Of a DNA stretch of 64,000 nt, positions 10,792-21,300 are shown one piece after another. The position numbers were made by a program, and so were the translations under genes. Position 1 is the first letter of the stretch. The number at the start of each line of letters is the position of its first letter. The stretch lies in NCBI GenBank assembly GCA_022419385.1, contig JAJUBI010000004.1, forward strand, positions 4,321,286 to 4,385,285, written 5' to 3'. The notes beneath the pieces are model-generated. The model did not search any database and was not told where the DNA came from. It worked only from the letters and a program-made list of their open reading frames with translations. The stretch comes from Paraconiothyrium sp. Pb-2020. Lineage: Eukaryota > Ascomycota > Dothideomycetes > Pleosporales > Didymosphaeriaceae.

Positions 10792-11916
10792 CTACGAGTG
10801 CAACATCCTAGAATATGTGGCCAGCTGTATCTGGCGCTGCCGCTGGTACATGGTCTCCTCCACCTGGTCCATCTCATTCTCCATCTCTTGCGGAACATAC
10901 TCGCCACGATCCAGGAGCTCCTTCCTCTCCTGTTGAAGTTGGTTAAAGCGATCCATCAAGGTCGCCCACTGCTCCACCAGGTCATCGATATAAGAGCGGT
11001 GGTAATTCTCGGCCTCGGTGTCTGCCTCATTCTCGGCCTCGATGTCTGTCTCATGATCCTCTGGCATGTCAGGTACGCGAGCGAGGGCAGCATTGATAGG
11101 GGCGGTGATAGCCGCGTTGACTATTGCAGGTGGCGAGGTTGGTGTAGCTGGCGAGGGTGGTGTAACTGGCGAGGGTGGTGTAGCTGGAGCTTCATCTTCG
11201 AGACCATAAACCTCCTCGACAATCGCCTCTATACGACGCCACAGGTCGCGCATCTTGTCGTATACCTCGCTAGGTGCATCCAATCCCTCAGAATAGTCCC
11301 TCACCCCATCCTGGCTGACCGTCACAGGTGCGCTCCTCTGGCGGATGAGTTGCTGATACCGCAGGAATAAGGGCCGTAGCTGAGCCGCGAGAGTTCCTGC
11401 CTCCGTCAAACGAGAAATCGCGTCGCCTGAGCTCTCAAGCAGGGCACGTGCATTATCGAGGGCCGTGATTGTACGCGCCACTTTGCCCCCAGTCTGAACA
11501 AGGGCAGCCCAAAGCCCAGGATGGTCGGACCAGTCGCCTCTATATTCGGGGTTCGGGAAGAGCTCGCGTCTACACATCGGGCATGTAACGATCGGAGTCT
11601 CGGGGTCCATAAACCAAGGACATAAACATCGGCGATGGAAGATATGGCCACAACCAGCAATGACTTGCACATTGTCCAGGCCCGCTTTGGTTGTCAGGTC
11701 GAATGATTCGATGCAGATCGGACAGTTGTCTCCGTCTTCAGGGCGGGCAGTAGTGCGTTCATCGCGCAGATCCAGGAGGTCGTTGCGTGCAAACTCGTCG
11801 CGAACGTAATCTGCGTAAGTGATGAGGCCCCGCTCAAAAAAATCTACGCGCAAGGTGTCGGCATGCACATAATCCGCTTGGTAGTGTCCGGTGACGTCGA
11901 TCGACCGGTGCGGCAT
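10792..11916 (-). CDS. RING-H2 finger protein, possible E3 ubiquitin ligase
   Basis: 374 aa if started at the ATG at 11916 (MPHRSIDVTG). The frame is open upstream to 12099, giving 435 aa, but the added residues are basic and low in pattern, so the shorter form is preferred. A C3H2C3 RING spans residues 65-115: C65-x2-C68, then C89-x-H91-x2-H94-x2-C97, and C112-x2-C115. A Pro/Thr/Ser-rich linker follows (near 265-290). The C-terminus is acidic then Gln/Glu/Arg-rich and likely coiled-coil. RING-H2 domains usually recruit E2 enzymes. No membrane segment or other domain hints at a substrate, and no intron is needed. This looks like one of the many lineage-specific RING proteins of filamentous ascomycetes. 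Confidence 0.78.
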   Translation of the reverse strand: MPHRSIDVTGHYQADYVHADTLRVDFFERGLITYADYVRDEFARNDLLDLRDERTTARPEDGDNCPICIESFDLTTKAGLDNVQVIAGCGHIFHRRCLCPWFMDPETPIVTCPMCRRELFPNPEYRGDWSDHPGLWAALVQTGGKVARTITALDNARALLESSGDAISRLTEAGTLAAQLRPLFLRYQQLIRQRSAPVTVSQDGVRDYSEGLDAPSEVYDKMRDLWRRIEAIVEEVYGLEDEAPATPPSPVTPPSPATPTSPPAIVNAAITAPINAALARVPDMPEDHETDIEAENEADTEAENYHRSYIDDLVEQWATLMDRFNQLQQERKELLDRGEYVPQEMENEMDQVEETMYQRQRQIQLATYSRMLHS

Positions 11917-13807
11917 GGTGGTTTCGAGGTGGTCCCGATCTGAGGTGTTGATAGTATTTTGAGTTGTGCGAAGGGGCAGTCGCGTTCTGGATTGGAGACG
12001 CACGTACAGTGCGGGGGTGCACATTATATCTGCCCGTGCTGAGGTCCTAATACATAGTGAAAGACGAATGCTAAATGATGAGGTAATGCGGTCAAACACG
12101 TGTGTAGAGGCCGTGCGCCATCGTTTTGAGTGAACATCTGGAAGGGTTGCCCAAAGCTTGCCAGGTTGAAAAATGTTTGTTATGACACGATTGTAGAAAC
12201 CATGGCCACATTTGCATATAGCTGATTGAAGGAGCCTTCCACGGGTAAAGTGCTACTCTTAAGTCCGTTCCTTCAGAAATCTCGTCCATGTGTTCTCTTT
12301 CGGCACTTTGAGCACGTGCTGTCAGGCTTGCAACCCGTGGAAATTCGTGGGAATAGCTCTAATATAACTTATTAGTGTAGTTAAGTGACGATGCCTAGGG
12401 TAGAATCATTCGTACGCGATGTAGCTGCTTATCAGCATGCCGTCAAATTCTACAGACCTAGCTCACTTTTATTCTGATCTTTCACACCTTCATCCACATA
12501 CGCCGTCTAGACTTCGCTGACCTGTGAAGTTAGGGGCCTCGCCACCACGAAGATTCTCCGCTCTCAATTTGCTCTCCGAATCGTCTATATGTCGAAGACA
12601 TGTGGAAACGAATGCGCCGAAATCGTCTCTTGGCATATCGACTCGATGGGTTTTGTATGCCTGCCGTAAGACTTCAGGCATTGAACTGCGATTGAAAGTG
12701 CCATTTCATAGCTCGGCCGTATACAAGCAATCTCTTACACATACCTCGCCTCTGGGTAGCTAGTAGACGGACGATCAGTGGGTGGTACTAGTCGTGGTGC
12801 ACATGACCGAGGCCACGCTCCGATCGCGGAGGTCTTGAGCATAGATGCTCGGATGTTCGAAGTCTCCATGCTAGACGACCGGTATCCCATCAAGTAGCTC
12901 TGTATCCTATGGCTTCAGGAGTGGTTCACCCGTCGTAGTAAAGTAGAGAGGAGACGCGAATGCTTTGGAACCGAGTCTTACTGAATGGCCAAGACCCAGG
13001 ACAGGATGTCGCGGTGGTCCAAGCGAAGCTGGGGTTGCGCTAAGGGCGGGTCCCACGGTGCCATTGCGCTTTATCTTGCCGCACGCGACACAACCCAAGA
13101 TAAGAACGCCTCCGCTATCAAGCAACCCGTCCAGTCATGCCTGCTCCGCTGCCTACGATAGCCGCCGCCGGGGCCTCGTTCTGGTCATCCGTACCAGCTG
13201 CGGCTCGTGCTCGGCCCTCCTCAGCTGTTGACATCAACCTGGGACGATGACTCCCACCAGCCTCATTCGCCCTTCTCTCTTCTCTTGTGTCTTATAAGGG
13301 GATTCTCTGTTCACTAGGAACATTCAATTGTTCCTTCTCTTACCCTCGACTCCCATCTTGCCGGCGGTGTTGGTGACCGATCCTTCGAGACCCCCACTTC
13401 GGCATAGCTTCCTCCGCCCAGGACGTCGACGTCAGACAACAGGCGTGCACAACGTCGCGGACGCGAACATCTTCGAGAATCATTCTGGAGAGACTCCGAG
13501 GCTTCGTAAAGTCGGCTTCATTGAGGCGCTTTGGACATCTGTGTCTGTCAGCTGCTGCGGAAGCTGCGACTGCGCCTGTGTGGCTGCGACCCACAACATC
13601 CACCTGAGTGTGACGCCTGACACCCAGTCACTCGACTGCGACACGGCGACCGAACAATAGCGGAGGAATACACAAGAAAACGGACTTACCTAGTCGCAAT
13701 ACATTTCACGCTTCACAGGTTGCTGGCGACAGTGGAGCTTTTATCTGCAGCAAGCCGTATTATTCCTCAGTGCGCTATTCTCTCGCCATCGCTGCGCCTA
13801 TGACACC
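11917..13807. other. Long intergenic region upstream of the PQ-loop gene
   Basis: About 1.9 kb. Short frames at 12490-12763 and 13328-13660 overlap on opposite strands and lack recognisable features, so they are not called. The last 500 bases, pyrimidine-rich with TATAAGGG near 13295, are likely promoter and 5' leader of the PQ-loop gene. Confidence 0.5.
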
Positions 13808-15391
13808 ATGCCTCCCTACCTATCACCTCTACACATCGGCAAACCCTCGTTACCCGACCGCTGCGAACCCGCGAACGACTTTCTCTACAGCCTCTCCGTC
13901 ACCCTCGGCTCGTGCATACCTACGAACCTCGCTCTGATCTCCACGATACTCGGAACGTGCAGTATCATATCGTGGCTTTTCGCACAGCTCCCACAGATAT
14001 ATAAGAACCACAAACTGAAGTCGACATCGGGACTCAGCATATTCTTCTTGACCGAATGGCTACTTGGTGACGTGTCGAATCTACTCGGATCGTTGTTCAC
14101 ACAGCAGGCGACTTGGCAGGTCATAATCGCAAGCTACTACGTATTTGTAGATTGCGCACTGTGCGGACAATGGATTTGGTATGGACTTTTGAAGCATGGA
14201 CGGCCGCTGCGGTCTATCTGGAGCCGACCTAAGAGTTCCGACTCCGCCAATGGGCCTTCTGGTATGGATAAGGTCCGGGATCCTCCACGTACAGGGAAGA
14301 GTGCCGCTGATGGGACTGTTGTCCCAGTTGCGAAAGATGGTCTAACGGATAAGACGGATCAATCGCCCGGTAGCCCTGGCCGCAACATACCAACCCGATC
14401 AAATCCTATGGACGCATTTCGAATACCGAACTACGGGCGCTCGCCGAGTTCTTTCAAAGAATCTTTTGTGGGAACGCCACCTGATGGCACACCCACCGAC
14501 AGAAATGTAAGACGGGTGGCTGCGTCAAGCTCACCTATGCTTGCGCCGTCACCCAAGACTGTCCTCTACATGGCTGTAATCCTCGCAGTCCTCTCCAACC
14601 CTGCAACCGCCAAAAACATCAGCCCATTTGCTCCAGCGTCATACCCAACACAACATCGCTCATTGCAAGTCCAAACTTCGAACCACGCCTCAGCCTCTGA
14701 AATCGCCGGCAAAGTTCTCTCTTGGATGTCTACATTCCTGTACCTCGGCTCGCGCCTTCCCCAACTCTACCAAAACCACGTTCGCAAATCGACCGCCGGC
14801 CTCAGTCCTACGCTCTTCGCAGCCGCCTTTTTCGGCAACCTCTTCTATTCTACGTCGCTCCTAACGAATCCCTGTGCCTGGTACGACTATGCGCCAGGAG
14901 AAGGCTTCGGCTGGGTCGATTCCCAGGGCAGTGTACGCGCCGATTGGGTCCTCCGCGCGACCCCCTTCTTCCTCGGTGCTGCCGGCGTGCTAATCATGGA
15001 TGCGGCTGTCGGCGTGCAGTTCTGGTGTTATGGCGACAATGAGCCACGTGGTCGAGGAAAGCTTCGGGATGATGAAGTCATTCTCGACATCAACGACCAC
15101 GGACTGCTGAAGCAGAGGCGGTTCCGTTGGCGGAGAGTGAGCGGGTGGATGAGGGGGTGGGTACCTGCTGTTAGTGTTGCAGGGACGCCGAGCGCGAGTC
15201 GCGCTGGGACACCTGCTGAGTCGCCGAGGAACGAGAGTCCGAATTCGAGTTCTAGCAGCTCGCAGAGTATTCCGATTCGAGGCGAGAGGGGCGCATTGGA
15301 TGAGGCGAGGGCATTGTTGGGGACGGAGAGGCATGCTAGCCCGAGAAGTTTTGGAGGGAGTTATGGTGCGACTTATGGGACGACGGAATGA
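13808..15391 (+). CDS. PQ-loop repeat vacuolar/lysosomal amino-acid transporter (Ypq/PQLC2-like)
   Basis: 527 aa, single exon. Two PQ-loop repeats define the SWEET/PQ-loop fold: AQLPQIYKNHKLKSTSGLS near residues 60-77 and SRLPQLYQNHVRKSTAGLSP near 314-333. Each is followed by the usual Leu/Phe-rich helices and the small-residue FLTEWLLGD-type segment, for about seven membrane helices in all. In yeast the related Ypq proteins move cationic amino acids across the vacuole membrane, and a similar role is inferred. The repeats are separated by an unusually long hydrophilic loop (about residues 145-250, rich in Ser, Pro and Asp), and a Ser-rich cytosolic tail follows residue 440. Both are typical sites of regulation in filamentous fungi. 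The ATG at 13808 is the first of the frame and gives a normal N-terminus. Confidence 0.88.
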   Translation: MPPYLSPLHIGKPSLPDRCEPANDFLYSLSVTLGSCIPTNLALISTILGTCSIISWLFAQLPQIYKNHKLKSTSGLSIFFLTEWLLGDVSNLLGSLFTQQATWQVIIASYYVFVDCALCGQWIWYGLLKHGRPLRSIWSRPKSSDSANGPSGMDKVRDPPRTGKSAADGTVVPVAKDGLTDKTDQSPGSPGRNIPTRSNPMDAFRIPNYGRSPSSFKESFVGTPPDGTPTDRNVRRVAASSSPMLAPSPKTVLYMAVILAVLSNPATAKNISPFAPASYPTQHRSLQVQTSNHASASEIAGKVLSWMSTFLYLGSRLPQLYQNHVRKSTAGLSPTLFAAAFFGNLFYSTSLLTNPCAWYDYAPGEGFGWVDSQGSVRADWVLRATPFFLGAAGVLIMDAAVGVQFWCYGDNEPRGRGKLRDDEVILDINDHGLLKQRRFRWRRVSGWMRGWVPAVSVAGTPSASRAGTPAESPRNESPNSSSSSSQSIPIRGERGALDEARALLGTERHASPRSFGGSYGATYGTTE

Positions 15392-15723
15392 ATTGGTCAA
15401 AGGTGATTGTAGCTCGATTACGCTTGTGTACAGATGGAATGGGTTATGGTTATCGCTACTGGGCATTGCACTAGCATTGGGAGGCGTCTGATGGCTCTGT
15501 TTACACCGCATGTATGATTTATGACTACGACTTAGCATTATGCATTGATACCAACCACATCAAACGCTTCCATCGCTAACGTTTCTTTTACTTGAATTGA
15601 CTCGACACATACTCTCCCAACATTTTTTCCACTTTATGGAGAACTCTGTGTCGACTTGGTATGTTTTGCCAGCCGCCAGTTTGATCGCCGGAAACTAGTC
15701 CATCCGGCATGTGCGTCAAATAT

Positions 15724-16997
15724 TCAAGTGTAACCGCTCCTTTTCCTCAACTGCTCCGACGGCCACTTCAAACCTTCAAGCCCCTGTTCGCTCACAATGT
15801 TTTCAATACTAGCCATGGCTTGATCACACCAGCCCTGTAAGAACCAACGTCTTCGAAGTTCGCAAAGAGAACGACAAAATGGGCAAGCACGACCAGCGCC
15901 ATAGAATCGCGTTGCTTGAGCAGTGCTATGAAGTCGAACGGTACTAGAGACATCCACCCCGCAACACCAATCTCCATCTTCGACCGCGGCAGATGAGGTG
16001 TAGAAAGAGACATTCTTATATACGAGCTTAAGCCCGTCCAAAGCATTGAGAGCCGTCTGCAGAGCGGCTGGATCGGAGGATTCAAGAGAGGGAAGAATGG
16101 TAGCGCGCAAAGTCGAGAACTGTTGCTCGATATACGATGGTAGGGAATAAGTCTCCGGTTTCTCTAACTTATCCGTGCTCAGTATCTTCAAGGGGCCGGC
16201 AAGGATAGTGACCCAATGATCAGCCAGTACGCCGCCAATACCTCGAGTGAGCATGAAGTGGTGTACGATGTCATCGACGAAGCTTGTGCCGCTCCTATCT
16301 CTTTCATCTGTGCGCCGCGCAATATAAATCATCGATATCAGCGTCAGAAGCGCGCAGAGGGCAAAGGCTGCGCTGCAGTTCTCAGACGTAATGTTTGTGA
16401 GTACGGAGCGCAACTGCGATGTTGCTAGTGCTTGGTGGTAGCTCGATTGCATCTCATACTTGCTTCGCTCGTGCGGTCGTAGGTAGGAGAGGTGCATTGC
16501 AGAGACGGCAAGTAGGCCGTGCATTAGGAAGGGCTGTGGGATGGCCATCTCAGGTACAATGACGCGCCACATGTGTTGATCGGCTTCGCGATGTGAGAGC
16601 GTGTACGAGGTAGCCGACGTGAAATGGCTCATGAGGAACAAGTCTTCGGTCCATGTCAATGGTCTTGGTGCCGGTTGCTCGGTCAAAACCGGCACAAGTA
16701 GCGAGAGGAAAGCAAAATCATCTGGTACACGAAGATGGTGAGGGCTCTCGTGCGTCGCGACCGGTGATGAGAAAGATATCTGTTGTCCTGCCGTAGTTGG
16801 GCGTGGTGACGAGGGAGCAATCAGACTGCACTCCTCTCTCCTCCTTTGACAATTGGTGCATGGAGCTTGTAGGTCGCACTTTCATCATCCTGAGGTCAGC
16901 TTGGCAACATGGTCGGCAGACTTCTTACTTTTACACGTCTTAGCTTGCAGCGTGTACAACTGTGTCTTGACTTGTTATGATGTACCTTGGACGGCAT
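15724..16997 (-). CDS. Zn2Cys6 transcription factor with a local frame anomaly near the C-terminus
   Basis: Two exons, 16997-16929 and 16878-15724, join in phase (intron 49 bases) to give 407 aa. The intron splits the zinc cluster. The joined motif is C-x2-C-x6-C-x5-C-x2-C-x6-C, with CTRCKLRRVK in exon 1 and CTNCQRRREEC in exon 2. A Pro/Ser linker and a fungal-specific regulatory domain follow (EDLFLMSHFTSATSYTLSH, HGLLAVSAMHLSYL). From about 15945 back to 15840 the annotated frame loses family resemblance, while the next frame reads PFDFIALLKQRDSMALVVL, which fits the family; the conserved end RRWFLQGWCDQAM is back in the first frame. Two compensating one-base changes, real or sequencing errors, would explain this. 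It is divergent from the RTA1-like gene 365 bases away, a possible target. Confidence 0.78.
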
Positions 16998-17361
16998 TCC
17001 ACTTTTAGAGGTGGAGACACTCGGAGCCCAAGAAGCCGGGGAGCAGAATCGCTCGAACCGAGGCCTGCTAAGAAGATTTTTGCTTGGCGTCTCGCACACT
17101 ATACTTGATAGGGTATAAAGTGCGAGATTCTGGGAAGGAACACCCTCGCCCCCCGAGCTAACGTCGCGACGAGTCTTACATTCGATAACCGCATGCATAT
17201 AGAAGTACTTCGCCGGTAGCGATATGGACGGTCCATTAATTTCCTTCGCGTCCGACACGGCCATGCTGGGTGCTGGACAGTTTCTTCTCACGTTGCGTTG
17301 AATATTTCCTCCTATCTAATCTTGGCCGTCATCTGGACCTTCCACACGACAATACATTAGG
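16998..17361. promoter_or_regulatory. Shared divergent promoter region of Zn2Cys6 factor and RTA1-like gene
   Basis: 364 bases separate the two start codons, so both promoters must lie here or overlap. Short upstream frames exist on the minus strand (open back to 17291) but carry no family signal. No operator could be assigned by eye; CGG-type half sites are present but not in a clear pair. Confidence 0.45.
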
Positions 17362-18441
17362 ATGATGAAACGAGCGCATACCGGTGCGCTTCTCGTTTTG
17401 GCGCTCTTATGCCTCGCCAGCCCCGCCATCGCAGCCCGCGACAAAACTCGTCCTAGCTACCGTACCTGCCATGAGGTTTCACTTGAGTGCCCAGTAGAAG
17501 CAACGACATATGGCTACTATCCCGAACTCGGACCCAATGCCTTCTTCCTTGCGCTCTTCGGCATCCTATTCCTCGCCTCTCTGGCCATCGGTGTATGGAG
17601 CAAGACATGGACATATACGCTTGCTTTGGGTGGTGGTACACTCCTCGAGGCGCTTGGCTACCTAGGCCGCGTTTTGCAACACAGCAACCCCTGGCACAAG
17701 GCGGCGTTCGAGATGCAGATTTGCTGCCTGGTGCTCGGTCCTTCGTTCGTGGCAGCTGCGATCTACTTGACACTGAAGCACTTCGTCTTATATTGTGGAC
17801 CAAAGCACAGTCTGATGAAGGCAAGGCTGTACCCGTGGGTCTTTGTTGGGTGTGACTTTGGCTCTATCGTACTCCAAGCTATTGGTGGAGGTGTAGCGGC
17901 TGGAGGTGGATCTTCGGACGATATCAACATCGTGAACGTCGGCAACAACCTCATCGTTACGGGTATCGCGTTCCAGGTGGCTACCATGAGTGCGTGTGGA
18001 ATCCTCGTCCTCACCTATCTGTTCAGATACAGGAAGGCGCGCGCAGAACGACATGCATCAAACGAAAAGAGCGACTTCGACACGAGCAGGGCGAATGGCA
18101 CTGTGAGCAGGAAGCTGTACCTTTTCGGAGCCATGCTGGTATTGGCATACTTCACGGTCTTGATACGCTGCATCTACCGTATACCCGAGATGGCGGGCGG
18201 ATGGGGAAACCCGCTCATGAGGAAGGAGAAAGAGTTTCTTCTGCTGGATGGCATGTAAGTTCCTGTGTTATCCGGTACATTGATATCGCAATGCTGACTA
18301 TGATGTTCAAGGATGATCGCCATTGCATGCCTAGTCCTCACCGTCTTCCATCCAGCCTTCTTCTTCGAACCTTTCTCCCGTTTCCGCCATGCTCAGCGCA
18401 AGTCATCTCAGCATGACACGACACCTCAGCTTTCCGAGTAG
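17362..18441 (+). CDS. RTA1-like lipid-translocating exporter family membrane protein
   Basis: Two exons, 17362-18254 and 18312-18441 (intron 57 bases), give 340 aa. The N-terminus (MMKRAHTGALLVLALLCLASP) is a likely signal or first helix, followed by CHEVSLECP and then seven hydrophobic segments. The family's typical features are visible: YYPELGPNAFFLALFG in the first helix region, EALGYLGRVLQH in the next loop, a loop rich in Gly and Asp (AIGGGVAAGGGSSDD), YFTVLIRCIYRIPEMAGGW, and after the intron the final helix and FHPAFFFEP. Yeast relatives (Rta1, Rsb1, Pug1) act in sphingoid-base release, resistance or porphyrin transport; the cargo here is unknown. Divergent placement beside a Zn2Cys6 factor suggests drug or lipid-stress regulation. 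Confidence 0.9.
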
Positions 18442-18978
18442 ACGACTGAAGCGAGGCTCAAGACGTTCTTCCATTTCAATGCTAGATAGGAGCGAACCAA
18501 ACTTGTGCCGGAAAACCTTCCCATGGTACTGAAGAAACCTATGCACCTTATCTTCTGTTATAGATTTAATATAGATCACCACTAAATTACGCAGTCGTTT
18601 GAACGCTCAGCGTAAAACTTGCTTGCCATTCTTCTTATATCTCACTCTCGCCCGGTGTCTGGAACGGGGTCACCCCGAGAATGATTGACGAAGAAATGGA
18701 TGAGACTGATTACCCCTGCATCGCATCCTTGGGCGTCGTGCGTGGGGGCTGAACTCTCAGCCTTGCCTCTGACGCCGAGACAAATCTTCAGCCTGCTGAA
18801 GGTGTTCTCCTAGAATTAAGTCTTTGAAAAGTCTTCTTGTTGTTTCCACTGCACGACATCGCAGCTCTTGGGTCAGTCGTTGCCGCATCACAGGCAGTCG
18901 AAACTTCCATCGCGAGAGATCTACATCAATCCGCATTACGTTTTCAGCCTAGCTCACAGCCTCTGGTATCAGATTGCA
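18442..18978. other. Spacer between RTA1-like and modin-like genes
   Basis: 537 bases holding the 3' flank of the RTA1-like gene and the upstream region of the modin-like gene. Nothing else is seen. Confidence 0.5.
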
Positions 18979-20707
18979 ATGGCTTCCGGCGACAGTGTAG
19001 CCACCACTGCCTTGGCAATTGCGACCATTGCACTACTGTTTGCGGGTGGCCAATTTTTGCAGCAAATCTTTGGGACCGCAGATGGCTACCGCCGTTGTCA
19101 AGAATCGGTGATAGGACCGTGGGCTCGGTTCACGAGGTTGAGCTGGCGCTGGAAGGGATTCCGTTTCGAGACCAAATTCACGTCACCAACGATTTTTTAC
19201 AACGGCGCTCACTGAGTCGGGAAAGTCCGACAAATATTATGGCAAACAAGTCTCGAATGTGTTTCTGTTGAGGAACGGCTCAGTAGACCAAGGAGAAAAG
19301 CAATCTTTGAAAGCGCTCAACGAGACTTTTACATTCCAGACAGACGCGACTGACACAGTGGCCTGAATTGGCCTGTTGCAAGCTCTGGAATTAAGCGAGA
19401 GAAAGATGCACTCGAAGGCCTGGGCTTATCATTCTTCGAAAGCGCTCCCCTCTACTTCTACCGGTGATATCCCAGGAAGTCTGGAACCAACACGAATGTT
19501 CGCGACTGTGCAATTGGTAGAAAGCTCCTGGGACCTGATGCCTCCGGATGTTGTCCGGCCACTTGCAAAAACCAACGTCGGGAGCCTCATCACAATGTCT
19601 GGCCGACTGGGCATGCATTGGATTACTTTTGCGCCAGAGCGGGGCGTGTTGAGTGCGCAAGGGAACGGCCATTCGATCTCTTCAACAGTTATCACAGGTT
19701 TAGGGATTCTTTGCGAGTATCGAGGGGATCAATCGAAGTATCGCGACCTCTTTGCTCATGGGGCATCATCTATGCTGGCTGCGTCAAGCGAGTCGGATAT
19801 GCTTCGGTGTGGGATAATACCACCATCGATGTATTTTGGTAGAGCGATCCCATTAGTCGGTGACGGATCCGATCAGATCGTGATGGAGAAGTTCTTGTCC
19901 AAAGTTGGCATCGACCTCGATCTACGATTACAACTACTGACAATGGTTGACAAGCCGGTGCTTCGCGAAACACACGATTATCTCTCGTTGGTGTTAGCAG
20001 AATCTATAGGGGTCATGGCGCCTTTCATGGTGATGGAAGGAGAAGAAAAGTGTCATGTTCAGTGGCCTTCGGTCAGGCGCTGGACCTATTGCATCACTAA
20101 CTGTTGGGAAGGGAGGGCAGCTCTTGCCTACAAGCTTGGATCGCGGCTAAAGCAAGAGTCCAACGCGACACTTCAAAGAATCCTCAATGGCTTAAACCGC
20201 CACGAGAAGATGCTTCCCGTTCACTTCTCTGGATGGATGGACTCCATCAGTACATGGGAAGATAAGGACGATGGAATTTTGAACAAGTTCGAGATGCTCA
20301 ATTTTCTTAGGGAGGAACATTCCTGGGCTACCGCATCGCTGCACCATTTGGCAACACCAACAGTTCAAGGCAGACCGATATCTATTGAGTCACATTTCAT
20401 GAGATACCTCTCATGGCATCTCAACATGTCCATTCGATCGCTAGACAAGATTGAAGAGGCTAAAAGGGACTATCCATTCGTTAGTCAAGGAGATAAGGCA
20501 AAACCAAGTACAGTGAAGCATATGCTCGAACTTGGTATGAGGTATGTGGAGGCAGTGGATCGAGAGTTGACGGTTACTGAAGCAGTGCAATGGTGGCTGA
20601 TGATATACCGCTCGTTTTGCTGGTATGCCTCGGTGAACATAGAGTATACGTACGGTCCTCTGCCGTCTAGTTACTTCGAAAGTAGACTGCCAGTATATCT
20701 GGGATAA
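18979..20707 (+). pseudogene. Modin-like fungal protein of unknown function, broken by one frameshift and one stop
   Basis: The start at 18979 (MASGDSVATTALAIATIALL) gives a membrane-anchoring N-terminus followed by DGYRRCQESVIGPWARFTR and RWRWKGFRFETKF. This is the opening pattern of a widespread ascomycete family often named modin; that name is from memory. The frame then hits a TGA at 19213 because of a run of six T at 19193-19198; with five T it would continue into the next frame. That frame runs on, meets a TGA at 19364-19366 where the family has Trp, then is open for 443 codons to the natural-looking end LPVYLG at 20707. The long part keeps many conserved blocks (EYRGDQSKYRDLF, SWELHL-type residues, MLELGMRYVEAVDREL). 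Two lesions in otherwise preserved sequence mean recent inactivation or assembly errors. The 443-aa part alone lacks the membrane anchor. Confidence 0.65.
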
Positions 20708-21300
20708 GCTCAAAGGGGCGCATCAGGATATCGAATTAGATATCCATGGCACACTCAAAGTCATAAAAAATGTTCTTATCGGTGCTTTCCAACCACCTAT
20801 GGAGAAAAGATAGTAAAGCGGAGTTTGTCTCACTATTCACTGGTAGTACTAATTACTATATCTATCAACTAACGTTACCTTAGGTATCCAGCCAATAGAG
20901 GTTATTAGATATGGTAGTAAGTAGAATATACTCGAACCTGGTCAAGATTCTCCGCTTTACGTTGTTTCCCTACGGGGGTGGCCGCAAAACTTTTGGAACG
21001 ATAATAACAGCTGTATACCATGATGCACCTACAGGACTTCTAAGGTTATTGCCTATGGGGCTAGAATTCGTGTTTTTCAACTGTGATGGTTGATAATCCA
21101 CAATTCAATTGGCCAGTATCGTTTCATAAGCTTATTTTCAGCTGACTACATGTGTTACAAGCCTAGTCGCACAAGCCACGTTACACCATACCTATGGTAG
21201 TTAGGTGGCAGCATCAGCAGCCTTTCTCACCTTCGCACATCTATTCCTCCTGCGACAATCGCAAGTCACAACCTCTACTGTCTATGCTTCCGACTCCACT
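20708..21300. other. Spacer upstream of F-box gene
   Basis: 593 somewhat AT-rich bases. The F-box frame is open upstream to 21205 without a better ATG. No other gene is supported. Confidence 0.5.

Noticed and set aside
10735..11370. Plus-strand open frame of 211 codons across the RING gene
   Set aside because: Antisense shadow; composition follows the reverse complement of the RING protein's C-terminal repeats.
14990..15538. Minus-strand frame of 182 codons at the end of the PQ-loop gene
   Set aside because: Low-complexity antisense shadow of the Ser-rich tail; no start context or family pattern.
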